A stretch of 64,000 nt of DNA from Episyrphus balteatus (lineage: Eukaryota; Arthropoda; Insecta; Diptera; Syrphidae): positions 47,112,402 to 47,176,401 of the forward strand of contig NC_079134.1 of assembly GCF_945859705.1 (NCBI RefSeq). Direction: 5' to 3'. The translations under genes were made by a program, and so were the position numbers. The notes beneath the pieces are model-generated. The model saw only the letters and a program-made list of their open reading frames with translations. It was not told where the DNA came from and made no database searches. This document shows positions 20,596 through 35,500 of the stretch, piece by piece; position 1 is the first letter of the stretch; each line of letters begins with the position of its first letter.

Positions 20596-23500
20596 CTAAA
20601 AAAGAAAGACAAGAAAAAAAATAAAGATTTTCTAAAAACTCCTCATTTCCAGGACAAAAACTTAAGAACGAAAACAAAACATTGAAAACAGACTTTGTCA
20701 ATTCCTTGAAGAGGCAGTACCCCTGACAAAAAAGTTTGTTGGTGGTAAAGGACCAGGATTCAAACAAAGACCTCTGGCTTCATAGACCATGGCAATAACC
20801 ATTTCTTCACTAGGGTGCCTACTACCTTTTTGTTTAAAATTTGTGAAAGTTTATTTTTAATTTTGTATAAGAAATTTAATAAAAACTTAAAAAGTAATAT
20901 AAAATTTGTTTTAAAATTACAAAGAGGATGCCACATTTGTACCCATAAATTGATATTTTTAGTAACTTGTATAAGGAAAAGTATCAAATGTTAATGAAAC
21001 ACCTTTCTCCTAGTATTATCCTTTGACAAAGCTTTGGAGCTGATCACAAACAAAAAAATAAATGAATAATGCATCACTTTGAATAAAATGATGTCAATGT
21101 AGAAAAAAGTATTAAAAATGATTCAAATCCTTTTTAACAAAAGAAGAGAGAGAGAGTCGGTTTACGGACGATGATTTTATATTACGTGATAACGTCGTCA
21201 TAAAAAATGTTGTGTGCTTTTGTTCAAAATGAGTCACTTGAAGCGTTTATTTATTTCAAACAATCATAATTTACAAGAAAAAGGTAAAAAAAAAATTACC
21301 TTTTTTCTTTTCTCATTATATTAATTATTTTTATTTTAAAAGCTTACAAAAAATTTTTACCATTTAAAAGCCAAATATTTCTTCTAAAACCATTTTTAAA
21401 TTTTAACAATGCGCAAAAAGTATTAGAATAATTTATTAAAAACAATCATTTCTTTTGAAATAACTGAAAAAATCACTTCCATCACCCAAAAATTCATTTT
21501 TTTTGATATAACAACCTATAATAAATTTTATACCACCTGAAAACTTATTGCTACAGCCCTAAATATATATATATCTCATGTCTTTTAGATATCTACAAAA
21601 ACAGCTAGAATTTTTTGAGCTCGATCAATTTTCATCAAAAAAAGAAAAAAACATATAATTTTATCTTCACACGCTATTGAATCAATTTTTTTCAATGAAA
21701 ACCTAAAAAAAATTAATATCATCTGAAAGCTTATCATTTCCCCTTTCATATGACGTTTCAATCTTATTTCTGCTATGCCTAGAAAAAAAAGTTAGAATTT
21801 TTTTAAGCCAACCATGTCGAAATTCCAAACTCAGATTACGGTACTTCCCACTGTTCATGATCAACAGATTTCCACAGGTGTTTTGAGGTATTTCGCAAGT
21901 TTTTTAATTTAACATTGTGTAGCTTGTAGTGAATGTACAGTTATCTGTGATATATTAAATGAAAGGTAATATCATCAGGATGCTCAGTAAAATTAAATCA
22001 AATTTGTATTTGCTCTAGATCAAAAGATATAACCTGTTGAAAAATAAAACTTTATTTTACCGTCATCTCAAAATTGTGACTACAAAATTGATTGAAATTT
22101 GCTCAGATATATATCTAGTCCTGTCTATTATCTACCTACAGTATACATTTCATTCATTCAAAAAAGAAAAAAAGAAAAAAGGTTAAAAACGGTCAAAAAA
22201 CTTGGGACAAAAAAACTTGTTTTTCCCGTTATTCAGTCAGAAATCATTTTAAAATAACAATTTTTCCGCATGCATGCGCACTGTTATAGACTACATGTTC
22301 TATAAGTTTGAGATTTTTTGAACGCTACGAAAAATTTAAAAAAAAATAAAAACTCATCCAAAAATACCCCAAAATAAGTATGTAGGTGTTTTTCAAAAAT
22401 TCATATTTAGGAACGCAGAAACTTAAAAAAAAATCCGTATCAGGCAACTAATTTTTTTATTATCTTTCGAATGACGTTTTTCAAATTGTCAAAAAGAATT
22501 TCCCCTACCTATAATCACTACTTTGTCAAAGGTCTACCTCATGTTTTAGAAAACCATTTATTACTTAGTTTTGAAGTTTTTTAGAATTTTTTCAATATAC
22601 TACTGTCAGTCTTGCAATAAATGTATCTATCGATAAAAAAATATAAACTCTTTACATTGGGTCATATGCATAAAAAATAGTAAATTCTTTTACTTGAAAA
22701 ATTGTAAAGTATGAACGTGTTTTGTCCACATTTTGTGCATATCAAACGTACTTATAGGTACTTATTAATTTCATATTGCTAGTATTTACTATTTTTTATG
22801 CATACGGGCCATTGTCGCGTTTAGAAAATAGCCAGTTTTTTGCAATTTTGTTTTACCCTTATTTACTCTATTAAATGACGGAATTTTTAAAAATTTCATT
22901 TGTATTAAGCTATAGGTTATTATCTTTCAAATAAGCTATAAAAGATTTTTGTATCTCTAATAGTTTATTTTTTATTTTTAATTGAAATGTTTGCCGCACT
23001 GCGAAAAATTTCAAGTGGAGCGGGAGAAAATGGCTTCACTTTTTTGTGGTGGCTGCCATGGTTGATTGACTTATAAGACGTTCACGTCAAAAAATTTGTT
23101 GAAATCGGTTGAGTCGTTTACGAAAAAATTATGAAACTAGAAAACATTTTTAGGTTGTAACTGATCAAAAAATATTTGTTTTGCTTGGAGAGATTGACCT
23201 TACTTATTACAGTACTTACACATAAAAATTACTGCCATAAAAAAATCACAATAGAAAAATTTCCATTTCGCCTCTAAGGAATTTTCAAAGCCCCTTAAGT
23301 ACCGAATTTGATTAAAAGCGATATGCAGCTTGAGATAGAGAATCTCACCCCGAAATCGGGGAATACTTGTTTTTTTTTCTGTCTTCTTTATTAGCCTAAT
23401 TTTTAGTTACTTTATATGTAGGTAAGTTAAAGGTATGTTAAAAACTATAGAATATAGTTTATATAAGAGCTAACAGCTTGTAATTACCTACACATAAAAA

Positions 23501-26500
23501 CTGCTCTTCTTAACAACCAAAACAGTTAATTGAGTTGTTTACGCAGAAACAAACAAATTAAGTAATTATCAAGGAACTACTAACCTGTGCGGCACACTGT
23601 GCAGCCAATCTTGTATTTATAAGTGCTGTCAAATAGCATGGATATTGCGTCAATGGTTTCCAATCAACTGTAATCACATTATAATCCCGTGACAAGTAAG
23701 CTACAAATTTAAAAAAAAAACACATCAATTGATTAGAAAGCAATTTCTTCATTCATACAAACACTATTACCATCTCGCAGATAAACTAAATGGTTGTCTT
23801 GAGCAGTTCCATTAAATCCATGTATAAGAAACACAGATTCTCTATTTTTACTATATCCGGCTTTGTAAAGACTCCACGGTGTCTTAATACTCAGCTCAAC
23901 TCCGAAACGTGGTCCCTTTCTGAAAGAAATCAACAACAACAAAAAATAATACAAATTTTATTTTAAAAACATAAACATGCAGTGAATTCAATTGCAATGT
24001 TAAACCAACGCCTAACAAATTATTACACAATAAAAATAAACGTGTTCGTTAGAGCAGAAATATAAAATAAATAAAACAAAAACGAAAAATTGTAAAACGA
24101 TTTGTCGGAAACATTTACGGAAAGATTGTAGAATAGCTTACTGAATGAATAGAAGAAGAAAAACATTACCCTGCCACAGGCACGAGCTTCCTCTTTCTCG
24201 CCATGCCTGACTGATAGTAAAAACAGCAGAAAAGTGAAAGGCAATCTTTTTCGCATGCAGCACGTGAAGGAGGCATAAAATCATTTTTCAGACTCGCCGA
24301 GCTGAATCAATCATAAAAATTTAAGCGATAGTGATTTAAACACTTGTCTACACGCATATTTTGCATACACTTCGATGTAAGTGATTTTAACAATGTTTGC
24401 TTAGAGAATTTGCATCGATTGGAATTAACTATGTAGTTAAAGTTCATATCTTTAACAACCAATAAACTTAATTAACTGGCCACTAACGTTTTCTTGAGGC
24501 AAAAGGTAAAGGAAAATTAATTATTCAAAGTCTAGGAGTTAAAGTGGATTTGAACTTGAATAACAAAATAGGCGATTTCAATGCAAAACTCAGTCAAGCA
24601 TGTTATAAAAAAAATGTTCGAACAATTTTGGCAATACTGAGGATCAGTTTAGTATAATACTGCCCATAATCTCGTAAAGGCCCTAACTAAAAAATTTTTT
24701 TTGCATATTTGGAGTTAGGGCATTGTCTCTGATTTATTCTCAGAAAATTCAAAATGTACTTTTGATTTTTTTCATTTTTATATGCAAATTGCGATATTAG
24801 ATTTAGTGTTTCCCTCTATAAGTAAGAAAAATGTAGTTAGGGCCTTTACGAGATTATGAGCAGTACAAGAGTTCGTTAAGACCGTACATAAACTAGGGAT
24901 GGAATCGGTTAGAGTGGTTTGTTATACTTGGCAGTCACATCACAATATTTTTGACGTGATAACGTCTTATAAATCGATGAACCATGGCAGCCACCACAAA
25001 AAAATGACCATTTTCTCCCGTTCCACTCTCGCACTTTCGCAGTGCGGCAAAAAAATTCAATTAAAAATAAACTAATCTTCTATAGCTTATTTGAAAGATA
25101 ATAACCTAAAGCTTAATCCAAATGAAGGATTTTTACAAATTCCGTCATTTAATAGGGTAAACAGGGGTAAAACGGAAAGATGAAATTTGGGCTAAAATCT
25201 AAACGCGAAGTCGTAGAGAATTGAGAATAACTGCATTTAAGAAAAAATTCTAAAAAATTTTGAAACTAAGCTATAACGTTTTGTTTGAACGTTTTACACT
25301 TGTTGGGGCTATGACAAAATGATGATTTTGGGTTGGAAATTTTTTTTTACATTTCTAAAGATGCCAGGTGAAAGAGAAGGAAAAAAAATTATGCGTCTGA
25401 AACCGTTTTTTTTTTTTTCCAACACTCTGCGTTTCGAAATATGAATTTTTGAAAAACATCTTGTTTTTTAGGGGTATTTTGGGTAATTTTTGATTTTTAG
25501 CTTTTTTTTGGAGCTTTCAAAAAATCTCAAACTTATAGGACATGTAGGTTTTGGCCTTATGCATACATACATGTGCAAAAAAACTTGGAATCGTTTAGTG
25601 AGTTTTGACTGAATAACGAAAGAAACAAGTTTTTAAAAAACACGTTTTTTGACCGTTTTTAACCGATTTTCATCCTTTTTTATTTTTATCTTTTTTTCTT
25701 TAATAGATACAGGAATAAAGTATAAAGAGTAATAATAGACCATGACTACGACTATATGTGTGCGATCATTTTCGTAAACACAATTTTTAAATAACGCTAA
25801 AATAAAATTTTAGAATTCAACAGGTTAAACTTTTGAACAAGAGCAGATAGAAATTTTATTAAACTTTTATGAGCATCCTGATCACGGTTGCCACTCGCAT
25901 AAAAAATTTCCTACCAAATTTTTCAAAAAAACCTACCAATTCAAAGAAAAACCTACCCAACGAAAATTTTCGATTTTAAGAGAATAAATTCTTGTTTAAA
26001 AAAATAAAATCCACGACTGGGTCGCACGAACTTGCTCTTGGAGTTAAAGTTGCTTAAATTTTTAAGACTTTTTATATAGAAATAAAATTCGTTTAAAAAA
26101 AAAAAAAAAAATAAAATCTGAAATTAAATTGCCCTCCAAAACAAGTATGCAGTTTTGATTGATATATTAACGTGCATTTTTAGAAAAAAAATTCAAAATC
26201 GTTAGAGCCGTTTTTTAAAAAAATAATTTTTTATAAATAATTTTTTGGAAAAAAAGTTTTAAAATAAAATTGTAATCCCATTTTGTAGAAATCATTAATC
26301 AAGAATGTGAAATTAGTGTCAACACAAAACATGAAAATGGATGAGTTCAGACACCATACACCCTTCAAGCAAGAAAACGGAGTTCAGAAAAGACACTCCG
26401 ACCGCGAAAGACGGGGTTGCACGCACACACTTGCAACTTTTTGTATATGAACACAAAGTCGAAGGAGAAATCGTGGTGAAAAAACCAATACATATAAAAT

Positions 26501-29500
26501 CGGCTCCGCGGTGATTCTAATTTCCATACTAATTTGAGCCGCCTTCAGACCAGTTTCTGCCTCGAAGTCGGACTCAGCTCCGCCTGAGGCGGAGCGGATT
26601 CGGACCGAGGTCGGACCTGTTTGCTTGAAGGGCACTACTTAATATTATTACTCTCGGTTTAGATGGGCACATTTGTTTGGCACAAATATTTTGGGTAGAT
26701 TTGACATAATTAAATTTTTTTTGTCAATTATTAAAAATAAAATTATTTTAGAGAAAGAACTTGGAAAAACCTACCAAATTGACTTCAAACCTACCAACCT
26801 ACCCAAGGTAAAAAAACCTACCCAGTTTGGTAGGATCCTACCCACTCCGGCAACCGTGATCCTGATACAATTACCTTTCATTTGGTATATTACACATAAC
26901 GGTAGACTAACTACAAGCTACACAATGTTAAATCAAGAAACTTGCGAAAAACCTCAAAACAACAGTGGAGATCTGTTGCCCCCCGAACAGCCACCAGTGT
27001 GGGAAGTAGCGTAATCTTAGTCTGGAAATTCGGCATGGTTGACTTTAAAAAACTCTAACTTCTTTTGTAAGCATCTTTGAAATGAGACTGATACGTTATA
27101 TGAAAGGTGAAATAATAAGCTTTCACATGGTATATATTTTGTAGTTCAACAAATTCTAGCTCTTGTTGTAGGTTTCTCATAGACCTAATCGATATATATA
27201 TTTTGAGCTAAGATAATAAGCTTTCAGATAGTATACAATTTTTTATAGGTTGTTAGGAAAAAAAATGGAATTAATGACGTGAGAAGATAAAAATTCATGT
27301 TTTCTTTGCTTTTTTTTTGATGAAAATGATTGTTTTCAATAAATTATTTTTATACTTTTTGCGCATTGCAAAAATTTAAAAATGGTTTTATTCTTAAGAA
27401 GAAATACTTGGCTTTTAAATTGCATAATTTTTTTTTCTAAGCTTTTAAAATAAAAAAATTAATACAATGAGAAAATAAAAAAGATATTTTTTTTTTTTAG
27501 CTTTTTGTTGTAAATTATGATTGTTTGAAATAAGTAAACGCTTTAAGTGACTCATTTTAAACAAAAGCACACAACATGTTTTCTGACGACGTTATCACGT
27601 AATATAAAATCATCGTCCGTAAACCGGCTTTACAGACAACCTCTTTTTTGTAACTTTACGGGCTTTAGAGCAAACAAAAAATGGAGTGTAACATAACTAT
27701 CCAAATCCCAAATTTTTTTTAAATGTCTCATAGTTAAAAGATCCTCCCGGAAAAAGAACCAAATCCAAACGCCCTTATATACCATAACCCAAAGGAGAAT
27801 GGCCAAAAGTATACGGAGAAAAAAAAAATACAGACGAATTGAATACCTCATCCTTTTTGGAAGTCGGTTAAAAAACCAAGCATCGTCGATTAAAATGAGT
27901 CATAAGACAATCGTAGATGACAAATTAGAATTTCTTAGAAACACATGCCTTGGTATGAAAATTCTTAATTTCAAATTAAGTGTTTTTTTTTAAACAAAAA
28001 TATTTTCACCGACTTCCAAAAAGGAGGAGGTATTTTTATGTTTGTTACCTCATAACTTTGGACTGAGTGAACCATTTTTAATAATTCTTTTTGTATTGGT
28101 GTCTGCAGTGTGGTCCCATTCCAATTTTGTTCAGTTTTGGCTATAGAAACTATGAGAACAACCATAAAACCCAGTTTTGGTCCATGGAAGTCGGTTTTGT
28201 TTTTTGTTTTTTTTTTTGGTAAAAATGATTATAAGGGAAGTCAGATTGCCTTGGGTTTTAATGCCATGAGATTCACTATCGAACATACCCTTCGAACATC
28301 TTAAATCACGATCATCTGCCATGAGCTTAGATCGTTTTTTTAAAGAAAAATTCACTAGATTAAGGACTTACAGCAATTATGTGAATGTGAGTAATGTTGG
28401 TTTCATCGATAATTTTTTTTTATTTTTGTTTGTACGAATCCAAATAACAAAAGTCCCGGCCTGATTACACCACAAAAATGTCTATCTCAATTTTGTTTAG
28501 TTTTGCAAAACCTCGTAGTATTTTGTATTGGTTTTGTTGAGTTTTGAAAAAAACCATTTTCTTAAATATTTTTTTAAATAAAAACTATTAGCTTTTATAA
28601 TGTTTTTATTTCGTCATTTTGTGAGCCTGGCAATGCCAAAAATTTTGATACCAGTATCTCATTTTTGCTTTTTTGGCAATTGTTGAGTTTTGAAAAAAAA
28701 CCATCCCCAATTATTATTGATCTCCTTTTGAATTTATTTCTTTATTTCTAGGAAAAAAAATCATATGAAGTGGCAAATAAATTTCCCTGGAAAATTTATT
28801 TCCGATAACAATAAAAAAATCTGCAATACAGATTTTTTTATTGTAATTTGAGAAAATGAAATCTAGAAGTCAAAAAGGAAAATAGAACGTTATAAACGAA
28901 GTCCATGCTGATTTGAAAACTAAAGTAAAATAATAGAAATAAATTGCACGACTGGGGTCGCACGTACTTGCTCTTAGAGTTCAAGTTGCTTAAATTTTAA
29001 AGACTTTTTATATAGAAATTTGGAAAATCTAAATATATGGGAAAGAAAAAAAAAAGGAAATTCGTTTTTTAAAAAAATAATATAAAATCTGAAATCAAAT
29101 TGCCCCCCAAAACAAGTATACAGTTTTGACTGATATACTAACATGCATTTTTAGAAAAAAAAATTTCAAAATCGTTAGAGCCGTTTTTTAAAAAACTAAT
29201 TTTTTATAAATAATTTCTTGGAAAAAAAGTTTTAAAATAAAATTGGTATGCCATTTTGTAGAAATCACTGATCAACATCTAAACACAAAATTTCAAAAAA
29301 ATTTAATGTCCCGTTTTCGAAAATTGGATTTTTCAAAAAAAAAATTTCAAAATTTTTTTAAAAATCCAAAAAGTATTTTTTTCAAAATTTTGCTTTTGGC
29401 TTATATTTAAATTATATAAATTCTTCATCACAAAAAGTTTCGTTGAAATAGAATAAGCACTTTCGGAGATAATCGGATTTAAAAAAAAACGGTTTTATGG

Positions 29501-32500
29501 CAGGTACCGTTAATAATGATTTTCAAAAAAAAAAATTTTCATTAGAAGATAGACCTTGTCTTAAAACTTACATTTGAATTTTTTAAACAAAATCGTTGGA
29601 GCCGTTTTTGAGCAATTTCAACTTTACTAAAATCGGTATATGACAAGTACCGTTATTTTTGGTCCAAAAAAATTAATTCCAAAAACCCCTCTGGAGAGTC
29701 GCCAAATAACGCTACACACCAAGTTTGACATTAATCGGTCCATCCGTTTTGGCTGTAGCTCCTTATACAGACAGACAGACAGACTGACAGACAGACTGAC
29801 AGACAGACAGACAGACAGACAGACGGACTTCCGGGACCCACTTTTTTGGCATTCTCTACCATCGTAATGTTATGGAAAAATGTTATCTCAACTTTTTTTT
29901 TTTGTACGAATACATAACTTGATATATAGTACCTATATCGCAAGTAAAAATTGATAGTTTGGCAAAATAAATGATGTCTTAATTCGTCCTTGGCCTTACT
30001 TAAATAATTACCATTTTACTGGATGTTTAAGTTAAGTTTCAGTTGCAGATAAAATTTATAATTCTTAAAAGTCTGGGAATGGGTTGAAAATCTGCAAAAT
30101 GCAGATAAATCTGCACTAATGGAAAGACTGTTTTTTTTTTCTGACAACAGGGAGGGGGTGAAGGTCAATGGTAAAGTTAAAACAAATTGTTTGTGGATTA
30201 TATTAATATGACATATATGTATGTTCTGAAGGTATTTTTTGATGCTGAATCTAAGAGAAGTTATTGCCGATTAAAAACAAGGGTGCTTGTTTTTTTACTT
30301 CAACAGGTAAAATATAATAGAAACCCACGTGAAAAATATGATACAGTGATAAAATTCGGGATGAAGGTTTTAAATAAAACAGGGAAAAAGGCATTACGTT
30401 CTTAAAAATATTTTTAGTGAAAGGGTGTTTTTTGATGGGTTGAGTAAGAAAGGTTGCAAAAAAGCTGACATTATTTTTTAAAAATTTTTTTAAAAGTTTT
30501 TTTTTTTAAGAAATTCAGAATTAGTACCTACGTCAAAAACTGGGACAAAAAGGGTACCCCAATTAAAAATTCGTAGAAATGTTTCATTCAAAAACTTACT
30601 TAATAGTTTTACTATAACGATTAAACTGTATTTCTTTTTTTAAACCACTGAAGGAGCAATATAGAAGTTTATTTTCTGAAATTACACTTTCAAATACACT
30701 TTACCCCTTGAATAGGTAATATTATTTTTATGCTAGATTTGATCATTTTTTTAGGAGCGGCTTAGTCCACTTTCATAAATTAAGGGCACATATAATGAAA
30801 ACCAATCTTAGCAGTCTATACAAATATTTTAAGTGAAAGTATATGTTTTTTTTTTTGTAAATAAGGAAAATCTGCGATAAGTCCAATAAAATCAGTGGTA
30901 TATAAGGAAAACTTACGTTATTTATTGAAAATGTTGTCTTTGCCATAGGAATTAGCTATAAAATAAGTCTAAAGATGTTTTTTTAGGTGTAGAGATAATG
31001 TGGGCTTATTGGAAAAACTAAGTAATAGCAGTGGATAGTGGTAATTGAAATTATGTAACTTTTGAAATTGGAAACAAGAATCTGAAGTCTATAAGAATAC
31101 CATGGTTAAAAGGGTGTTTTTTCAAGTGAAAACGAAATTGATCTGCCACCCTAATAAACTAATTTGGAGAAAGAAGAGACAATGTAATCTGTAATTGGTC
31201 CCAAAAAGGCAATGATTCATTTAATTTTTGGTTTTGATGACAAATGAACGTTTATAGGTATACTTAAATTCTTAAGCGTTTTACGCCAATATTAAAAAAT
31301 AATTATGTGCACATGTTTTTCTTTGCACATTTTTGTGAATAACAAATTATTCTACACTCGTTATGACACAAGAGACAATAAAGTTATTGTAAAAGTGTCC
31401 TTCCTACCCATGACGATGCCCCTTATTTTAATTAAATGAAACTTTCAAGTATTTAAAATTAAAAAAAATAGACTTTCAAAATATTGCAAATAGCTTTGTT
31501 TCATCTGCAACAATATCCCTCAGACTATTAAGTAAGTGCGTGCTACGCAATCGAAGAAGAAGCGTCAGATTCGCTGAAAGGTCAAGTTGATGAGAGTTGA
31601 TATTATTATCGTGGTCGTGGTCATGGTTTTTGGTTTTGCATCAGTTATTTTGCCGTCTGTTGTCTGGCATACAAGTTGATTTTATTGATTGTGCTTTCAA
31701 GACTGTTGCAGCCAGCAATTGATGGCTCATTTCTATAAGAGTGTTAGGTTTATACGTCTTGTTAGTAAAGTAAGTAACTAACGAGCATAAAAGAAGAAGG
31801 TGGAGAAGGTTTGTATGAATTCATTTGGAACGAGTTACACAATAGGAAGATATTGTGAAGATATATTCAATATTGGTATTGAAGATTTGATTGCGACGGA
31901 AGTAAAAAGCGTACATACGTCAACGACTTGACAGGAAAAACATCTAGAGCATAAATAATTCATGTATTTTGTTTTGTTTTTTTTTTTTATGAATTTGATG
32001 AAAATGAAAAGAAGAGTAAGTTCAATACCAACAAAAAGTCTTAAAAGTAAAAGTTGTTCCTTAGTAATTGAAGAAATATTTACAAGAACCTTCAATATGC
32101 AGGTGGTGACTACTGACTACCTTCTGGCTTACTGCAAAATGTTCGTAAAATATTTTTTACAATCAATAAAGACAGTCTTCTGATGCAACTTTCATCAATA
32201 ATACTGATAAACCAACAACAGAGCATTTATTCACCATTCACCTTTTTTGTTTATTTTTTTTTTTTTATTTTCAATTTCAAAATTGATGCAATAAAAGTAT
32301 GGTGCGACAGCGACGTTAACGATACTTTTGTTTACCTACTTAAAAATATGGTAGTCAACAAACAAAAAAAAATATACAATATGACAAAGACAGTTGTTGT
32401 GACAAGTGAATTAATAGCTATTGCGCCTATACCTCTACCTACTTATAAAGATATGCAATTGCAATGTGCATTCTAGGTCTTCACCAAACCTGAGGACATT

Positions 32501-35500
32501 CCAAATCCGCGCGGGAAAAAAAAATTTCACTTCTCACTCTCACATATAAAAATGTACGTGGAAGTGTCATCCTCCTAATAATGTTGCATATTGAAGACGA
32601 AAAGTAACAACGTAGTCGTGTCGTCGACTAACGTCTTCGGCGACGCATTTAACATCTGGCTCAAAGATTACCCACTTTAAGTTGGAGGAATATAGGTAAA
32701 CTGGTTGCAAGCATTAGGTCAATGAAAACTGGTATCCTGTGTAGACTGTAGAGTGCTGCTGTTGGCGGGATGTCAAGAAGCAATGAATGCAGCCATGAAA
32801 GTTTGCACAGAGTTAATTTAAAGATCAAAAAGGGGATAAACGTGTTTACTTTTCGCCCATGAACAATTGAAAAAAAAAGTCTTAAGGTACTTATACCTAC
32901 TTTCAAAATAATGATAAGATGGATCAATAACCTTTACATGTTTGTGTTACTATGAAATGAAATTCATTCAAGATAAAAGTTTCTCATAATTTGGTTTTAA
33001 AATTGTTCGTCAAGTTGTAAGTGACAACCCTTAGTAATAATAATTACAATTGAAAGGAAATTTTCTCATTGTTGCAACAATAGCTCATTCAATTTCATTT
33101 TCAGATTGTTTTCTATGGCAAACAAATTTTCAACAATATATCAAAAACTAAGAAATAATTTTTATCACAGAATAACAAAATTATGCATCAATGAAAATTA
33201 TTGACTTTTATATCTTGATCATCTTTTTTCTGCATTAATTAAATCTCGTTAGTGGGTTAAATTACTTGTTTCAGATTTGTAGTTCAATAAATCAGAGTCA
33301 TGACTTTATTTTGATACAATTAACGCGATCATAACGTAACTTTAATATTTATTATTATGTCATTGCTGAACAGCTAACCGAAGAAGTAGGTAAGTAATAG
33401 GTATGTAATGAATAAGTTCTGTTGACAGTAATCATAGAAATTTGTTTCCAGTGAGTAAACAATTTTGTTGCTGACAATGTTTGGTGCGTAAGAAAACTTT
33501 CTTGCATGAAAAACAGGCAAACATTGATTATGTATCTTCTTTTGATATTAAATGATGCTCATTTCAAAGAAATTTACTTATATTGAAAAATTATTAAAAA
33601 AAAAGAAAAAAACAACAAACAAAAGAATTTAAAAAAAATGCATTCTGAATAATAGTGGATCAAGTCTATTACTCTATATGTTAGGTATTTAAGAACGGGG
33701 TGGCACAGAAATTAAATATTTTTTCTATGCTTACAATGTATCGTTGACATTAAAGCTTTTGCCATAATCTGACGTTGTGACTTAACGAATTATCATCTAA
33801 AATAATCAATATTTCAAAACGAATGTTTTTTTTTTCTCAAGCATTTTTTGGCTTTGATCATAAAGTCAATAATAAAATTAACCTTGTCGATTTTGTTTTT
33901 GGACTCAAGTTTTCAAAACTGCAAAAATGCCGAATTTATCAGTAGCTTGTAATAGTTGAAAATACATAGTTGAATGGAAGCAAATTAGACATATATTTCA
34001 GATGAGTTTCTTAGAGTTCGAACGTCAACTCTTTTATTTTCATAATTCTCAAAGAAGATTTCATAATACCAGTTTCAGATAGGGGGAAGTGGTCACCCTT
34101 CGTACAGTTTTTACTTATTTTTTTTTTAGTTATTTATTTACTCACTCCAGCTTCGAGAAAATGGACTTTATTTGTAATATGTTTATTATTACACTTTACA
34201 ACAAAATTTGACACTTCTAAGTCAAAGGCTTAAATAGTTATAGCCATTTTACTGGGATTAGATTTTTGTACGAATCCTCCCCAGCCGTGGGGTACCTTCG
34301 TACAGCACATGGGGTACATTCGTACAGGATATTTAAAACGTTAATTTGACTAACTTTTGATTTGTCAAATGCCAAATTTGAGTTTTAAAACATTTAATGG
34401 GCACGTTCAGGAAATATTAGGGACTAAATATTTAGGCAACGTCATTTTCTGAACGGAAATTTGAATTAATTCACTAAATTAGTTTGGATCTGATGTTATT
34501 GTCAAATTTCGAAATTTATTTAAGAATTTTTAGAGACATCGCATGGGGCAGACACCAAATTTCACTTTTCTTTAATTAATTACAACCGATAATACACTTT
34601 TTGCTTGTTTTTCACACAAAAAGATTCAATTTTGCTAACATAATTCAATAATTAAAAACAATCAGCTGTCATGTTGACAAAAAAAACTTTCCTAAATGTT
34701 TAGGGAAAATTTTCTTGCCTAACTTTCCAGTCAGCTTTCCAATAAAATTACCTAAATTTTAAGGATTTTTTTTGACAGCTGACCAATCAGAGAACGAGAA
34801 ATTACCTAAATATTTAGTCCCTAACGTTTCTGAACCTGCCCAATTACTTATTAATTTATTAATTAATTGAACTTGACTCATAAAAAAACAAAAACAAATA
34901 AAAAACTTAATTTTTCGTGATTCGATGATTCTGAAACAAATTATTATTTATGCGTACATATATAAAAATACCAACCTTAATTTACTATAGAACGCGAAAA
35001 ACTTATTATAGAGGTTTAAATTTCATTTCAATAAAACTCTAACTCCGTGTTTTGATTGTTATCTGCTCAAGAAAATTTACTGGCGGGCATACGTATGCGT
35101 ACGAATGTGCCCGATGTTTGACTGTACGAATGCTCCCCAAGCTGTACATAATGCAGAAAAATTGATTTTTGAAAAAATGTACTGAGATTTTGCAATATTT
35201 ATAATTAAAACACAAATTTAACACTTTAATCAACAATTCTTCATTACTGTTTAGCCAAAATAATACTTAACTTAAACACAACATGACATCAAATGTACAT
35301 AAAAAAATTACTCAGAGCACTAAAAACACTAAAAGTCTTGTGGCGACCGAATCCGTTGCACTTAGGATTCAAAATTTATCTAGCAGCTCGGCGCGTACTA
35401 TGTCTATGTACACTAGTAAGCACGTGTTTGAATACCGTTTAGTTTTTGTTTTATAATCATTGTACGAAGGATGACCGTTTACGAAGGGTACCACTTCCCC

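Larger units (their letters stand above)
24950..27630 (-). repeat. Repeat K, copy 3 (reverse orientation)
   Basis: From TTGACGTGATAACGTC at 24951 to TTATCACGTAATATAAAATC ending near 27612 it mirrors copies 1 and 2. The two ends share ACGTGATAACGTC in inverted orientation. It is interrupted by a hAT-type element at 25883-26858. Confidence 0.7.

Noticed and set aside
24170..24276. Lipase first exon with signal peptide MRKRLPFTFLLFLLS
   Set aside because: The frame carrying the signal-like sequence does not match the phase of the canonical acceptor at 23919, whereas the exon at 44452-44593 matches in phase and supplies the conserved CPHPDVNFRIYT.
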